A stretch of DNA of 64,000 bases from Verrucomicrobiota bacterium (GCA_030625775.1 DAOUQC010000013.1:1-64000), one strand, 5' to 3'. Shown: positions 9,123 through 18,251, counted from the first letter of the stretch. The notes: generated by a model from the letters alone, not told the origin. A program made the numbers and translations.

Positions 9123-9593
9123 TGTCTTGATCTCCTAATGAGTATTTTTTCTTAGTAACAAGAGAATTTAATCAGAAATCCTCAGCTCTCGCAAGTATAA
9201 TTTTAAAATAATCATAATTACCAGAGTTATTTTAGTGATATGCTTAATTTATATTAAAAATATCGACCTTCATCAAGGTTTCTTTCGCAAAAATTAAATA
9301 TAAATCCGATTGTATTGTCATATTTGAGAAACTTTTGGGCAAAACCAGGGAATAGGCGGTGAATAAATTTATAATAAAATAATTGCTGTTACCTGGGTAG
9401 AGCATGGCAATTCGATTTCACCGGACATCGTGAAAAATGTAATAATGAGCGCATTGTCACATGGACGGGTTCCCCATGAACCGGGGTCAGAATTGATTTT
9501 TCGACAGGAGAGTGAATTGACTCTTGAAGGCCGCCCGTGATACAAACACTAAAAAGCATGTTGTTCCCCCCTCTGAACGTTCTCTAAAAGTTT
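9123..9593. other. AT-rich non-coding stretch upstream of marR
   Basis: No gene is supported in these 470 bases. The first 240 bases are strikingly AT-rich and include an 8-bp inverted repeat (TAAAATAA at 9204-9211, TTATTTTA at 9227-9234) that could be a regulator site. The remainder may be eroded coding DNA, given the sulfatase remnant directly next to it, but I could not recognise a family in any frame. Confidence 0.4.
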
Positions 9594-9866
9594 TTAGAAA
9601 CCACTACGATGAAGACTTATCCCCCTGGTCGAGGTTCCGATGTAAGCATGGGTAAAACGAATCCCGTCTTTTACCAATTGATCAATATTCGGGGTCTTGG
9701 CCCAATCGTAGGCTTCCGGATAACAGCTGACGGTGCGATGAGATTGATCGTCAGCATAAATAAAGAGGATATTGGGTCGTTCGTCCTTCTTCTTTTCAGC
9801 AGCCAGAATCGGCAGGACTAACTCAAGCGAAATGGCAGCAAGTAAAAAATATCGGATTATTGTGTT
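9594..9866 (-). pseudogene. Sulfatase remnant, N-terminal end only
   Basis: The minus strand encodes a signal-peptide-like stretch (IIRYFLLAAISLELVLPILA) followed by the start of a sulfatase: RPNILFIYADDQSHRTVSCY, then KTPNIDQLVKDGIRFTHAY and IGTSTR. Homology ends just before the place where the catalytic Cys-x-Pro-Ser-Arg motif should appear, and the frame runs to a stop after nine unrelated residues. No ATG precedes the signal peptide; the codon at the expected start position is TAA. The gene has therefore lost both its start codon and everything after the first 75 or so residues. It lies in line with two intact sulfatase genes on the same strand. Confidence 0.8.
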
Positions 9867-10008
9867 TTATACAAATATTGAAAAGGTAATTGCAGTGAAC
9901 GTTCCGCCTTATTCTTGAAAGATTAACCCCTGGTGCAAGATTTTTTAAATTAAGAATCCTACAAAGTGGTGAAAGTGATCCCAATTTCAAAGCTGAATGA
10001 CTGTCAGC

Positions 10009-11856
10009 CTAAAATTCCCAGCTCAGCAGCGCTTCTTTTCCTCGTAGAATCTCCATTTTCCCGATCTCAGTTTCTCCCCCACCACCTGGCGGATCGAAGC
10101 GAAACCCGGTAATCGGATTTTTTGCAGTGAAAGGAATCTCCAGCACCTGCCATTCAGACTGCAATGCCGCTGAGCGAACCCAACGATCTTTGAAATAGAG
10201 TGGCTTCACTCCCTTTTCCGCCCATCGCAGGTTAATGATTCCTTTCGCCGTCGAGCGAACGCGGATCCGAAACTTCAGTTTGCCGCCCATAATCGGTTTG
10301 GGCCAGGACACATTCACGTTGGGTGCCTTGCCAGTTGGCTTAATGAAGAGTGAGCCATCCTTTAATTTAAGGCCGCAATCTTTTCCTGCTTTCCAACCCA
10401 TGCTGGTTATTTTTTTATCTTCGGGGGCCCAGGCAGAATTCAACTTCGGATAGACGGCATGACTTTCTTTTAAAAACTCGGTCAGTCGGGCGTTCATTTT
10501 AAGAACACGTCCAGGGTGTTGTGATGCGACTTCGGAATGCTCTCCAATAGCTTCAGCCAAATTAAAAAGCCTTAACTCATCCTCTCCGTCATCAAGATTG
10601 TGAAAGAGTCGAAGCAACTTCCAATCTCCCTGATATATTGCAGCCGAAGGAGGCAGCGTATCCGGCACTCTCGTTGCATGTGGAAAGAAAGTGAAGATGG
10701 CATTTCTATCCAATTCACCCCCCTGTAAGGCGGGGAGAATACTGACCCCGTCGAAATTCTGATTCGGCGATGGATCCAGATCCAGCATTTCCAATATGGT
10801 GGGATATAGATCTGTACTGGTGATCAAATTGTTGTTTCGCGCACCCGCTTTGACTTTACCCGGCCACACCACGACTGCAGGGACACGAACGCCTCCATCC
10901 CAATTATTTCCCTTACCGCCACGCAACGGTCTATTTGAGGTGGGCGTGGTTCCATCCACCTCGTTATACATATTTCCTCCATTGTCGGAATAAAATATAA
11001 TGATCGTCTCTTTCGCCAGATCCAATCGATCCAATGCATCAAGCACCTTGCCCACATTATCATCCAGCGTTTCAACCATGGCCGCGTATGTGGGGCTGCG
11101 CTGTTCGTCGGTCGAGTCGATCCGCTTGCGGTGCTTCTCAATCAACTTTTCTTTGGCATTAAAAGGAGCATGAACGGAAAATTGCCAGTAGTTGATGAAA
11201 AATGGCTCACCGCTCCCCTTTTGTGCTTCCAAATACTTCACGATTTCATCACCCATGCGATCCTCAATGTGTTCACCGGGGTAGGCTTCCTTAAACGTTT
11301 TGAATTTCCAGGGTGCCACGTAGCTACCGGCTGGGCCCGGCCCATGCCAATGTGGAATATCTATGTCAAAACCATTTTCAAGGGGTGAGTAAGGTTCACT
11401 GCCAAGGTGCCACTTGCCAAAATGAGCCGTGGCGTAGCCTTCCGACTTTAATCGCTCACTAAGTGTTTCGTATTTTGGATCAAGACGCGTGACTGAGTTT
11501 ATATTGGTGAGCCTCCTGTTCGGAGCCGCTGAATCTCGAATAGTTGCCTTTAAATTTACTTCTGGTCCATGACAATTCGGAGTAGTCAGTCCAGTACGAG
11601 CTGGGTGCAATCCTGTGAGAATGCTGGAACGCGTGGGCGAACAAAGCGGACTGGAAGTGTAAGCCCTTTCAAAGGTCATTCCGCGTGCCGCTAAGCGCTC
11701 TAATTGAGGCGTCTGGTATAATTTGGTTTGCCCGTATAGGGTTGTGTCAGCCCAACCCAAGTCATCCGCGAGAATGAAGAGGAGGTTTGGTTTTTCTGCA
11801 GCTTGAAGCAGACAGGGAACACAAAAAATCAGAGCAACTAGTCTTAAAAAAGTCAT
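10009..11856 (-). CDS. Secreted sulfatase (family S1, Cys type) with C-terminal beta domain
   Basis: 615-residue sulfatase expected to hydrolyse sulfate esters on carbohydrates outside the cytoplasm. A signal peptide (MTFLRLVALIFCVPCLLQAA) leads into the metal-binding block LLFILADDLGW. The catalytic motif is LCSPTRSSILTG with Cys72, which must be oxidised to formylglycine. Further sulfatase blocks are GKWHLGS, FSVHAPF and FYSDNGGNM. The core ends near residue 480, followed by about 125 residues of a beta-rich, carbohydrate-binding-like domain (GGKLKFRIRVRSTAKG onward). It lies 55 bases downstream of another sulfatase that carries a similar extra domain, so the two may be an operon and an old duplication. 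No maturation enzyme is encoded in the window. Confidence 0.92.
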   Translation of the reverse strand: MTFLRLVALIFCVPCLLQAAEKPNLLFILADDLGWADTTLYGQTKLYQTPQLERLAARGMTFERAYTSSPLCSPTRSSILTGLHPARTGLTTPNCHGPEVNLKATIRDSAAPNRRLTNINSVTRLDPKYETLSERLKSEGYATAHFGKWHLGSEPYSPLENGFDIDIPHWHGPGPAGSYVAPWKFKTFKEAYPGEHIEDRMGDEIVKYLEAQKGSGEPFFINYWQFSVHAPFNAKEKLIEKHRKRIDSTDEQRSPTYAAMVETLDDNVGKVLDALDRLDLAKETIIIFYSDNGGNMYNEVDGTTPTSNRPLRGGKGNNWDGGVRVPAVVVWPGKVKAGARNNNLITSTDLYPTILEMLDLDPSPNQNFDGVSILPALQGGELDRNAIFTFFPHATRVPDTLPPSAAIYQGDWKLLRLFHNLDDGEDELRLFNLAEAIGEHSEVASQHPGRVLKMNARLTEFLKESHAVYPKLNSAWAPEDKKITSMGWKAGKDCGLKLKDGSLFIKPTGKAPNVNVSWPKPIMGGKLKFRIRVRSTAKGIINLRWAEKGVKPLYFKDRWVRSAALQSEWQVLEIPFTAKNPITGFRFDPPGGGGETEIGKMEILRGKEALLSWEF

Positions 11857-11911
11857 TATTATTGGAACGGTTTATCATCAAACGGCATTTGAATGATGTG
11901 GTGTTTCATTA

Positions 11912-13687
11912 TTATTTCGAAAAATCCCAGATTTTCACTGGCTTTCCCTTCGCATTCTCAAACTGAATTTTCTTAACCTCCGCCCCACCAGGCGGTAAAA
12001 ACAATCGCAGATGTATCACAGGAGTATCCGCCGTGAGCACCGCCTCGCAGTCTTGCCAATCAGGCGATGCTGCAAGTTCCAATGCAATCTTCTGCTGCGG
12101 CAAAAAATCCTTTTGCCCCTCACAGCGCCAGGCAATGCTTGCCTTCCCTGACACCGTTTTCAGACTAACTTTGACTTTAAGTGGAGTTGATAACTTAAAA
12201 CCGGAATTCACAATGAAAGGTGTCTGTTTTTTGTTGGCCTTCGGCTTGATATGCAATGCGCCTTGCTTGATGGCCACACTGCAATTTCTTGAAATCCATC
12301 CCCGGGTACCGGTTGATTCCTCAGCTGCTTTCCTGATAACAGGAGCCGGTTTACCATCGAGATAAAAATCATAGTATGCTTCCCAGACTGAAGACATAGC
12401 TCCGGAGCTCAGACCAGGAGGACTTAATTCGTTGGACCAGTTTTGGAGTTTTTGACGGAGTTGCTTGGCGATTTTCGGATTTTGACTGAGCAAGTTTGTT
12501 TTCTCACTCGGATCGGATTCAAGATCAAAAAGATACGCACGCTCACCACCTTGAAGTAGCTTCCATTTCCCCTCGCGAATCGCAGCTTGAGCAATCCAAC
12601 GCCACGTTAACGCTCGTTCGGGAGCGGTTTGTATCTTTCCGCTGAGGTAAGGCAGCAGGTTCACTCCATCCAGCAATTCATCCTTTGGCAATCCTGCTAG
12701 CTCAACTGCAGTGGCCGCCACATCCAAGGCCGAAAGCGGATGATTATAAACTTGACCACCAGGAATAGCTCCTGGCCAGGATACCAGAAATGGAACGCGA
12801 ATCCCGCCTTCCGCCAACATGCCCTTTTCACCATTCATCGGCTCGTTGAGCGAACCGTCCCAACCGGGACCACCACCCGGCGCATCGGTTTTATGAATTT
12901 TTAGCGGAGCGCCATTATCGCCGATATAAAAAATGAGCGTCTTCTCAAGCAGTCCTCGCTGTTTTAGATTGGCGACAATTTGACCAACGCCGTCATCCAT
13001 CGCAGAAATCATCGCAAGAGCCTGTCGCCGCCGCTCTGGCATTTTTCCGGGAAATCGATCCAGATATTTTTTGGGAGCATCAAGTGGAACATGTGGCGCA
13101 CGATAAGCCAGGTAGAGAAAAAATGGTTCGTCTCCATGGCGTTGAATGAATGTTGTCGCCGCTTGGGAACAGGCATCCAAGTGATAAAGGCCATCATCAA
13201 CCTGCTGCATCGGGATCGTCTTGCCGTCCAAGGTGTAATTTGCGTGGCAGGGACGATTCGCGTTCTTTGAATAAACGTCGTCGAAACCATGATCCGTAAT
13301 TTTTGAAGTCAGACCCAGATGCCATTTTCCAATCTGTCCCGTTGCGTAACCTGCCGACTTCAATCGCTCAGCAATCGTCAACTCTGCATCAAATCCATCC
13401 AGCGATACGCCATTGCTTTCCACTCCAAATCGATTCTGAAATTTTCCCGCAAGCAAACCGGCACGGGATGGAACACATTGTGGCGCAGAAGAGTAACCGT
13501 TGGTGGCGCGAACTCCTGATGCTGCCAATGCGTTAATGTGTGGAGTCTTGAGATCATCATAAATTCCAGCCGCACCTATATCAGGCCAACCATGATCATC
13601 GGTGTAGATGACGATAATGTTGGGTTTGCTTGGAGTTGCAAAAGCGAGATACGGAAACGCGATAAGGACGAATAGAATTTTCTTCAT
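11912..13687 (-). CDS. Secreted sulfatase (family S1, Cys type) with C-terminal beta domain
   Basis: 591-residue sulfatase. The signal peptide MKKILFVLIAFPYLAFA is followed by IIVIYTDDHGWPD. The catalytic motif is QCVPSRAGLLAG with Cys71 (formylglycine precursor). GKWHLGL, YRAPHVPLDAP and IFYIGDNGAP are the usual metal- and sulfate-binding blocks. After residue about 460 a beta-rich domain follows (ALHIKPKANKKQTPF, then LRLFLPPGGAEVKKIQFEN) that resembles the tail of the next gene downstream, including a shared PPGG-x-E/K-hydrophobic ending. Probably the first gene of a two-sulfatase unit. The substrate cannot be read from sequence. Confidence 0.92.
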   Translation of the reverse strand: MKKILFVLIAFPYLAFATPSKPNIIVIYTDDHGWPDIGAAGIYDDLKTPHINALAASGVRATNGYSSAPQCVPSRAGLLAGKFQNRFGVESNGVSLDGFDAELTIAERLKSAGYATGQIGKWHLGLTSKITDHGFDDVYSKNANRPCHANYTLDGKTIPMQQVDDGLYHLDACSQAATTFIQRHGDEPFFLYLAYRAPHVPLDAPKKYLDRFPGKMPERRRQALAMISAMDDGVGQIVANLKQRGLLEKTLIFYIGDNGAPLKIHKTDAPGGGPGWDGSLNEPMNGEKGMLAEGGIRVPFLVSWPGAIPGGQVYNHPLSALDVAATAVELAGLPKDELLDGVNLLPYLSGKIQTAPERALTWRWIAQAAIREGKWKLLQGGERAYLFDLESDPSEKTNLLSQNPKIAKQLRQKLQNWSNELSPPGLSSGAMSSVWEAYYDFYLDGKPAPVIRKAAEESTGTRGWISRNCSVAIKQGALHIKPKANKKQTPFIVNSGFKLSTPLKVKVSLKTVSGKASIAWRCEGQKDFLPQQKIALELAASPDWQDCEAVLTADTPVIHLRLFLPPGGAEVKKIQFENAKGKPVKIWDFSK

Positions 13688-14081
13688 AAGAATTGTTGGC
13701 GTTTATCAGGGATAAACAATCGCATGTTCACACTTCGTGATCACAATGCAATGTCCGACTCCACCGGATTCGTAGCGCAATCACGCTACAATAATCACGC
13801 GATAATTTCTTTCACCACGTGACCGTGAACATCGGTGAGTCGGAAACGCCGCCCTTGAAAGCGATACGTGAGTCGCTCGTGATCAATCCCAAGCAAGTGA
13901 AGAAACGTGCCCGGGATCAGTCAACAAATATTGACTAAGAGATAACAAAATTTCATTTCCTGCTAGGAATTTGTTTTCTCATTTCGTTACCCCGCCAGGG
14001 TTGGAGAGGTGCAGTAATTCGAGCACATGTTTTGATGTCAAACCGAGCCGTAACAGGATAGGCTTAGGAACAGAATATTAT
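13688..14081. other. Intergenic region with gene debris
   Basis: About 390 bases between divergent genes. The middle holds the decayed DUF1501 tail listed separately. The rest should contain promoters for the leftward sulfatase pair and the rightward ligase gene, but no convincing -35/-10 pair was seen. The reading frame of the ligase extends back to 13971 without family similarity. Confidence 0.4.
13795..13920 (-). pseudogene. DUF1501 protein remnant, C-terminal 41 residues
   Basis: The minus strand between 13920 and the TGA at 13795 encodes [18 protein letters not shown] followed by [18 protein letters not shown] and a stop. This is the characteristic C-terminal end of DUF1501 proteins, Tat-exported proteins that are very abundant in Planctomycetes and Verrucomicrobia. 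The codon immediately before the remnant is TGA, and no further homology continues upstream, so more than 90 percent of the gene is missing. In PVC genomes these genes are usually paired with DUF1553/cytochrome genes and often lie near sulfatases, which fits this location. Confidence 0.8.
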
Positions 14082-15536
14082 ATGAGGCCTGCAGCAAACA
14101 ACTTGATTACTAGCTTGGAAAGGGAGTACGAAGAGCAACGTCGCTGGTGTCTATTGGCAAAGTGTTCTCAAATGAAGCTCTTTGATCGTTTAGTAGAAAA
14201 TGAGTTTTTGCCTCCTGAAATCCATGAACAACGGCAACTAAAAAATTTTCAAGCGATCCTCCAGTATTCTCGAAATCACGTGCCTTACTATCAGGCGAAC
14301 AACTCATTGAGATGCCAGGTAGCAGTTTTAGGCGATCTCGCACAATTGCCAATTCTCTCGAAATACGAGGTCATTGAGCATTTTGAAAAACTTCAATATG
14401 ATCATTCATCAAAGGCAAGGGGGCCGGTAATCATTTTCTCATCATCAGGAACCACAGGACGCCCAGTCAAGGTTGCTCATACAAATCAATCGATGGAAAT
14501 GTTTTCCATATTCTGGCAACGACAGGCTCGTTGGTTCAGGCAGGACCCGATGGCACTGGCTGCACGCATACGACTGCCTGAAAGCCTCCCGCCGAGAAAG
14601 GATGGTTCACTATTAACTGAGGGGCAAACCTATACCCGAAAGCGTTGGTCGCACATTGGGATGTACTTTCAGACAGGACCGGAAATTGGTTGTACTCTTG
14701 GCAATTCACGGGATTGGCAAATACGCTGGCTTCAGAAACACCAGCCTAAATACCTGCAAAGCTTTCCTGGTTTTTTTGAAGAACTGGCGCTTGCAAACGA
14801 ATGTAAAAAAATTGCCGATAGTATCGAATGTCTAATCGGAGTGGCATCTCTACTTACCGACTCGATGCGAAATTTGATCGAACGTGTTTTTGAAGCACCC
14901 GTCAATCAGAATTATGGAATGAATGAAGTGGGCATTGTTGCTGCCCGTTGCTTATCCGGACGATATCACATCCACTCAGAGCATTGTTTGGTCGAGATTG
15001 TTGATATGGAGGGTTTGCCTGTCCAACCTGGAGATGTGGGGCGAATTATAGTAAGCACTTTCAACAATCTGCGCATGCCTTTATTGCGTTACGATACAGG
15101 CGATATGGCCGTGGCGGCAAAAGGGCCATGCCCCTGTGGCCGCACTCTGCCAAGCATTGGCGAAATCGCTGGTCGATACCGGAGGTTTGCCCATTTACCA
15201 GAGGGCACACGCCCCCGTTACCACGCTATTTTTGGCGCCATCGAAGCTATGCCTGACAAGTTGCTCAAAAACCTGCGTCAATATCAAGTTCACCAGTATC
15301 GGGACGGGCGATTTGAATTGAGGATTCGAACTGCAGGAGCGCTTCCTGGCGAATTTCAGCAAACTATTGTTAATGCGTGGCTCAACACGGTCGATGAACA
15401 TGAAAAAGAATTACTCAATATTAAAGAGGTTGATAAAATCGAAGGTGCTCCAGGAGGGAAAATTTTGGAATTTTCCTCTGATTTCTTTCCAGATGAAGAC
15501 AGCGATATCATTCATCCCGATTTTGAGCACTCGTGA
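14082..15536 (+). CDS. Phenylacetate-CoA ligase-like (PaaK/CapK) adenylate-forming enzyme
   Basis: 484-residue member of the PaaK/CapK branch of adenylate-forming enzymes, which activate a carboxylic acid with ATP for transfer to CoA or another acceptor. It shows the ATP loop FSSSGTTGRPVKV (about 120-130), the NYGMNEVG block (A5-like) and LLRYDTGDMA with a following CPCGRTLP zinc-like cluster typical of this branch. I chose the ATG at 14082 because the 37 codons before it are unlike the family. The gene converges on a second adenylate-forming ligase, which is followed upstream by a TauD-type oxygenase. The substrate is unknown; polysaccharide-modifying CapK-like roles and small-molecule biosynthesis are both possible. 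Confidence 0.8.
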   Translation: MRPAANNLITSLEREYEEQRRWCLLAKCSQMKLFDRLVENEFLPPEIHEQRQLKNFQAILQYSRNHVPYYQANNSLRCQVAVLGDLAQLPILSKYEVIEHFEKLQYDHSSKARGPVIIFSSSGTTGRPVKVAHTNQSMEMFSIFWQRQARWFRQDPMALAARIRLPESLPPRKDGSLLTEGQTYTRKRWSHIGMYFQTGPEIGCTLGNSRDWQIRWLQKHQPKYLQSFPGFFEELALANECKKIADSIECLIGVASLLTDSMRNLIERVFEAPVNQNYGMNEVGIVAARCLSGRYHIHSEHCLVEIVDMEGLPVQPGDVGRIIVSTFNNLRMPLLRYDTGDMAVAAKGPCPCGRTLPSIGEIAGRYRRFAHLPEGTRPRYHAIFGAIEAMPDKLLKNLRQYQVHQYRDGRFELRIRTAGALPGEFQQTIVNAWLNTVDEHEKELLNIKEVDKIEGAPGGKILEFSSDFFPDEDSDIIHPDFEHS

Positions 15537-15580
15537 GTGCGGATCTGTATAATGGACAATGCCAAAGCTGTATCAGTTCA

Positions 15581-17128
15581 TCACTGCTCTAAATTCAACA
15601 GCCATTGCCGCAGCACTTTGCGGGAAATTTTGCCACTTACTCCTTCAGGCATTTCCTCCAGGAAAATAATTTTGCGGGGCAGCTTGTAGTCACTGAGCTT
15701 TTTCATCAAATGATCATTGATGATTTGTTTGGTAACGTTTGAACGATCTCGAATAACAACTGCCCAAGGAAGTATGTGATGTTGATCGCTATCTTCGAGC
15801 AAGGTGGGCATGCCCAAAACCACACATTTGATTATACCGGCAATTTCTGTAATTACCCTCTCTACTTCCAGCGGAGCGACCAGATCTCCAGTAGCTAGCG
15901 CGATCATGTCGTCGATTCTACCAGCATACCAGTAGTAGCCATCTTTATCTTGATAGGCTAAATCTCCACTGGAGATCCATGTTTCCTGTCCGGGGTCGGT
16001 GTTAAGCGGACTACCAGGTTTATTCAAGTAGCCAAGCATTGCCTTTGGACTGGATGCTACAATTTCACCAACGGATCCTTGTCCGACTTCTATATTATTT
16101 TTTCCAGTAAGGCGGATTTTCACCCCAGGTGCAGCTTGACCCAGAGAGGTGCTTTTGGCGGGGAGACCTGATTTATTGATCAGCATCCAGCTCAACTCTG
16201 TCATGCCGTATGTGACAGCCAGTGTTAGTCCGGTAAGAGAACAATAATCTTTTTGTAGTTGATCGGGTATACGATCGGCACTTGCTGCGGCAAACTCAAT
16301 ATTAGCGAAACTTTCAGCGCTGATTGATTTTGAGGCCAGTATTTTTTCGAATGCAGCGACCACCATGATCAAGTGAGTAGGTTTGTAATTATTTATTTTT
16401 TCCACCAATGCTGGAATATCATAATCTTCCAGTAACTCGAAAAATGCACCGGCAGACAGGAAAGCGAGAGCCTGGTATAATCCAACGCTGTGGGAAAGGC
16501 TTGAGGCAATAATGCTTGTGCTGTTATGGTTTATTTCAGCGCAATCCAACCTCCCGCGAACAATGTGTTGCAGCGAAGACAGGGAAATGATTACACCCTT
16601 TGCCTTGCCGCTGGATCCGGATGTGTGAAGAATGAGTGCGGCTTTTTCATCAGAGGGTGAACAGCGGATTTTGCGGTTACTCGCTTTCTGCTCATGCGAA
16701 AATTCCAGATAGGGTTCTAGCCTTTCCTTGCCAATAACCCATATATGCCGCAAAGCGGTCGCATGAAATTTTTCGGAAGATATTTTTCTTGCCTGGCTCT
16801 CATTGATGATTAAATGATGGCACTCAGCTCGATGAATGCATTCGATGAGTTCGGGAGTTTTTGACTCGGGATTGATTGGCATTGGGACGATTCCTGAACG
16901 GAATCCTGCCATACAAGCGCAGAGTAGGTCCGGACAGTTAGGCAGCCATAGTGCAAGAATCTCTCCTTCTTCAAACAGGTCTAGGTATTGCTCTAGTAGG
17001 GAAGTGGTTTTTTCAGATATGCGTCTATAGCTGTAGGTCTCTTCATTGAAACGCAGCGCGATCTTATTCAGTAGCTGATCATCCACATTGTTTTCCCAAT
17101 CCCAAAATGAGACGACTTGTTTGGTCAT
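15581..17128 (-). CDS. Acyl-CoA synthetase/AMP-dependent ligase
   Basis: 515-residue ANL-superfamily enzyme activating a carboxylate as acyl-adenylate. Motifs: ATP loop LHTSGSSGKAKGV (168-179), AVTYGMTELSW (A5), SSGDLAYQDKDGYYWYAGRIDDMI (A7-A8) and the C-terminal catalytic lysine in EGVSGKISRKVL. The length is normal for a free-standing ligase and no carrier-protein domain is attached. Its start lies 43 bases downstream of the TauD-like gene on the same strand, so the two are probably co-transcribed. With the convergent PaaK-like ligase this makes three genes of likely shared purpose. The natural substrate is not evident. Confidence 0.85.
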   Translation of the reverse strand: MTKQVVSFWDWENNVDDQLLNKIALRFNEETYSYRRISEKTTSLLEQYLDLFEEGEILALWLPNCPDLLCACMAGFRSGIVPMPINPESKTPELIECIHRAECHHLIINESQARKISSEKFHATALRHIWVIGKERLEPYLEFSHEQKASNRKIRCSPSDEKAALILHTSGSSGKAKGVIISLSSLQHIVRGRLDCAEINHNSTSIIASSLSHSVGLYQALAFLSAGAFFELLEDYDIPALVEKINNYKPTHLIMVVAAFEKILASKSISAESFANIEFAAASADRIPDQLQKDYCSLTGLTLAVTYGMTELSWMLINKSGLPAKSTSLGQAAPGVKIRLTGKNNIEVGQGSVGEIVASSPKAMLGYLNKPGSPLNTDPGQETWISSGDLAYQDKDGYYWYAGRIDDMIALATGDLVAPLEVERVITEIAGIIKCVVLGMPTLLEDSDQHHILPWAVVIRDRSNVTKQIINDHLMKKLSDYKLPRKIIFLEEMPEGVSGKISRKVLRQWLLNLEQ

Positions 17129-17171
17129 GGAAGCGAGCCGTTCTGAATTGCTTAAACCGCGAGTTTGGATG

Positions 17172-18251
17172 TCAGCTTTTCAGCATGAATTCATCTTTGA
17201 CACCGCCACGTCTTTTTGCGCCAGCTTCAACATTACCAAAAAAACATGCCATTGATTTGGCAAGTGGTCTGGAATTGGGCATAGAAAGCCAAGCGCGGTA
17301 TAATTGCCGACAATCTTCGAGTTTATCGCCATTAACGAACTCGGTTCGCGAGTGCAACACAATATGGTTATTGAGCAGCAACACATCCCCTGGTTCAAAG
17401 TCTCTTTGATATTGCCATTTTTCTTCATCTGCAAGAAGTCCATCCAGTGTGTCTAGTGCGTCGATTTGCTCGGATGACATCTGAGGGATACCAGGAAAGT
17501 CCTGTGCGCGATCAATGTAGAAGCGTGAATAGCGTGTGCATAATTTGCCTTGTTGCATACTGAACACAGGAGCTTTCCATGTTCGGGGTAATTCTGTATT
17601 TTCAGTATTTTTCCCTCCCGGATACATGTAATCCTGCCACGCTTGATGGAAGGGTTGATAAAGAATTTTCAAGACTTGTGGATGAGAGTTTAGTAATTCG
17701 TTGTGAATTGCCGAGGCACTAACAAGAATTGTATGACCGCCGGAAAGTGGAGTGCGTCGACAGAGAAACCCAACCACATCGCAACCATCGGTATGAATCG
17801 GTAGGCCCAGGTTATGCTTGCTCCCCCTGCGTTCGTCCAATTTGGCCTGTCCTTCGTCCTGTACGGGTTGCAAAATTTCACCGTAAACAGTCTGCGGTTG
17901 AGAAATGCCTATATAAGAGAGCAATCCGGAAAACATCAAACGGTGATCATTTTCGCTGATATCCATTGGAAAATTTTTAAACAACCGAACGCCATAGCCG
18001 TTTTCCAGATCGTTGTGTGCTTTTGCCAATAATATTCCAAGTGTGGGGAGAGGAAATTCCTCTTTTGACGGCTGAACATTCTCAATATTTTCACCGTGAT
18101 TGGCTTCCTTCATTCCCGCCAAAGCATTTTTTAATTCCTCCTGATGCGTTTCAGTTAATGAAATTACCCATGCTGGATCGTTCGCGAGTTCTGAAACTGT
18201 CCAAGCTTCTTTGCTGGGCTGAATGATTGGGTTTGAAGAATGTTTTTCCAT
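17172..18251 (-). CDS. TauD/TfdA family Fe(II)/2-oxoglutarate-type dioxygenase
   Basis: 359-residue protein of the clavaminate synthase/TauD superfamily. The iron facial triad is visible as His153-x-Asp155 in LPIHTDGCD and His300 in NHIVLHSRTEF; Arg319 in QLYRAWLS is placed to bind the 2-oxoglutarate carboxylate. Such enzymes hydroxylate, desaturate or otherwise oxidise small molecules. It is the first gene of a probable two-gene unit with the AMP-dependent ligase. The ligase/oxygenase pairing suggests a tailoring step on an activated acid rather than sulfonate use, because no taurine transport genes are present. The exact reaction is unknown. Confidence 0.85.
   Translation of the reverse strand: MEKHSSNPIIQPSKEAWTVSELANDPAWVISLTETHQEELKNALAGMKEANHGENIENVQPSKEEFPLPTLGILLAKAHNDLENGYGVRLFKNFPMDISENDHRLMFSGLLSYIGISQPQTVYGEILQPVQDEGQAKLDERRGSKHNLGLPIHTDGCDVVGFLCRRTPLSGGHTILVSASAIHNELLNSHPQVLKILYQPFHQAWQDYMYPGGKNTENTELPRTWKAPVFSMQQGKLCTRYSRFYIDRAQDFPGIPQMSSEQIDALDTLDGLLADEEKWQYQRDFEPGDVLLLNNHIVLHSRTEFVNGDKLEDCRQLYRAWLSMPNSRPLAKSMACFFGNVEAGAKRRGGVKDEFMLKS

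Noticed and set aside
9474-9500. CCGGGGTCAG-type phrase as transposon or REP end (also near 42053 and 57869)
   Set aside because: Only ten bases are shared, one copy lies inside a coding gene, and no inverted partner or transposase was seen.
9609-9821. Plus-strand 70-codon open frame
   Set aside because: It is the antisense of the sulfatase remnant, whose minus-strand reading has clear homology.
17172-18251. Taurine/alkylsulfonate dioxygenase (tauD) as specific function
   Set aside because: The iron triad fits the superfamily, but no sulfonate transporter is nearby and the neighbours are ligases, so only the superfamily is named.
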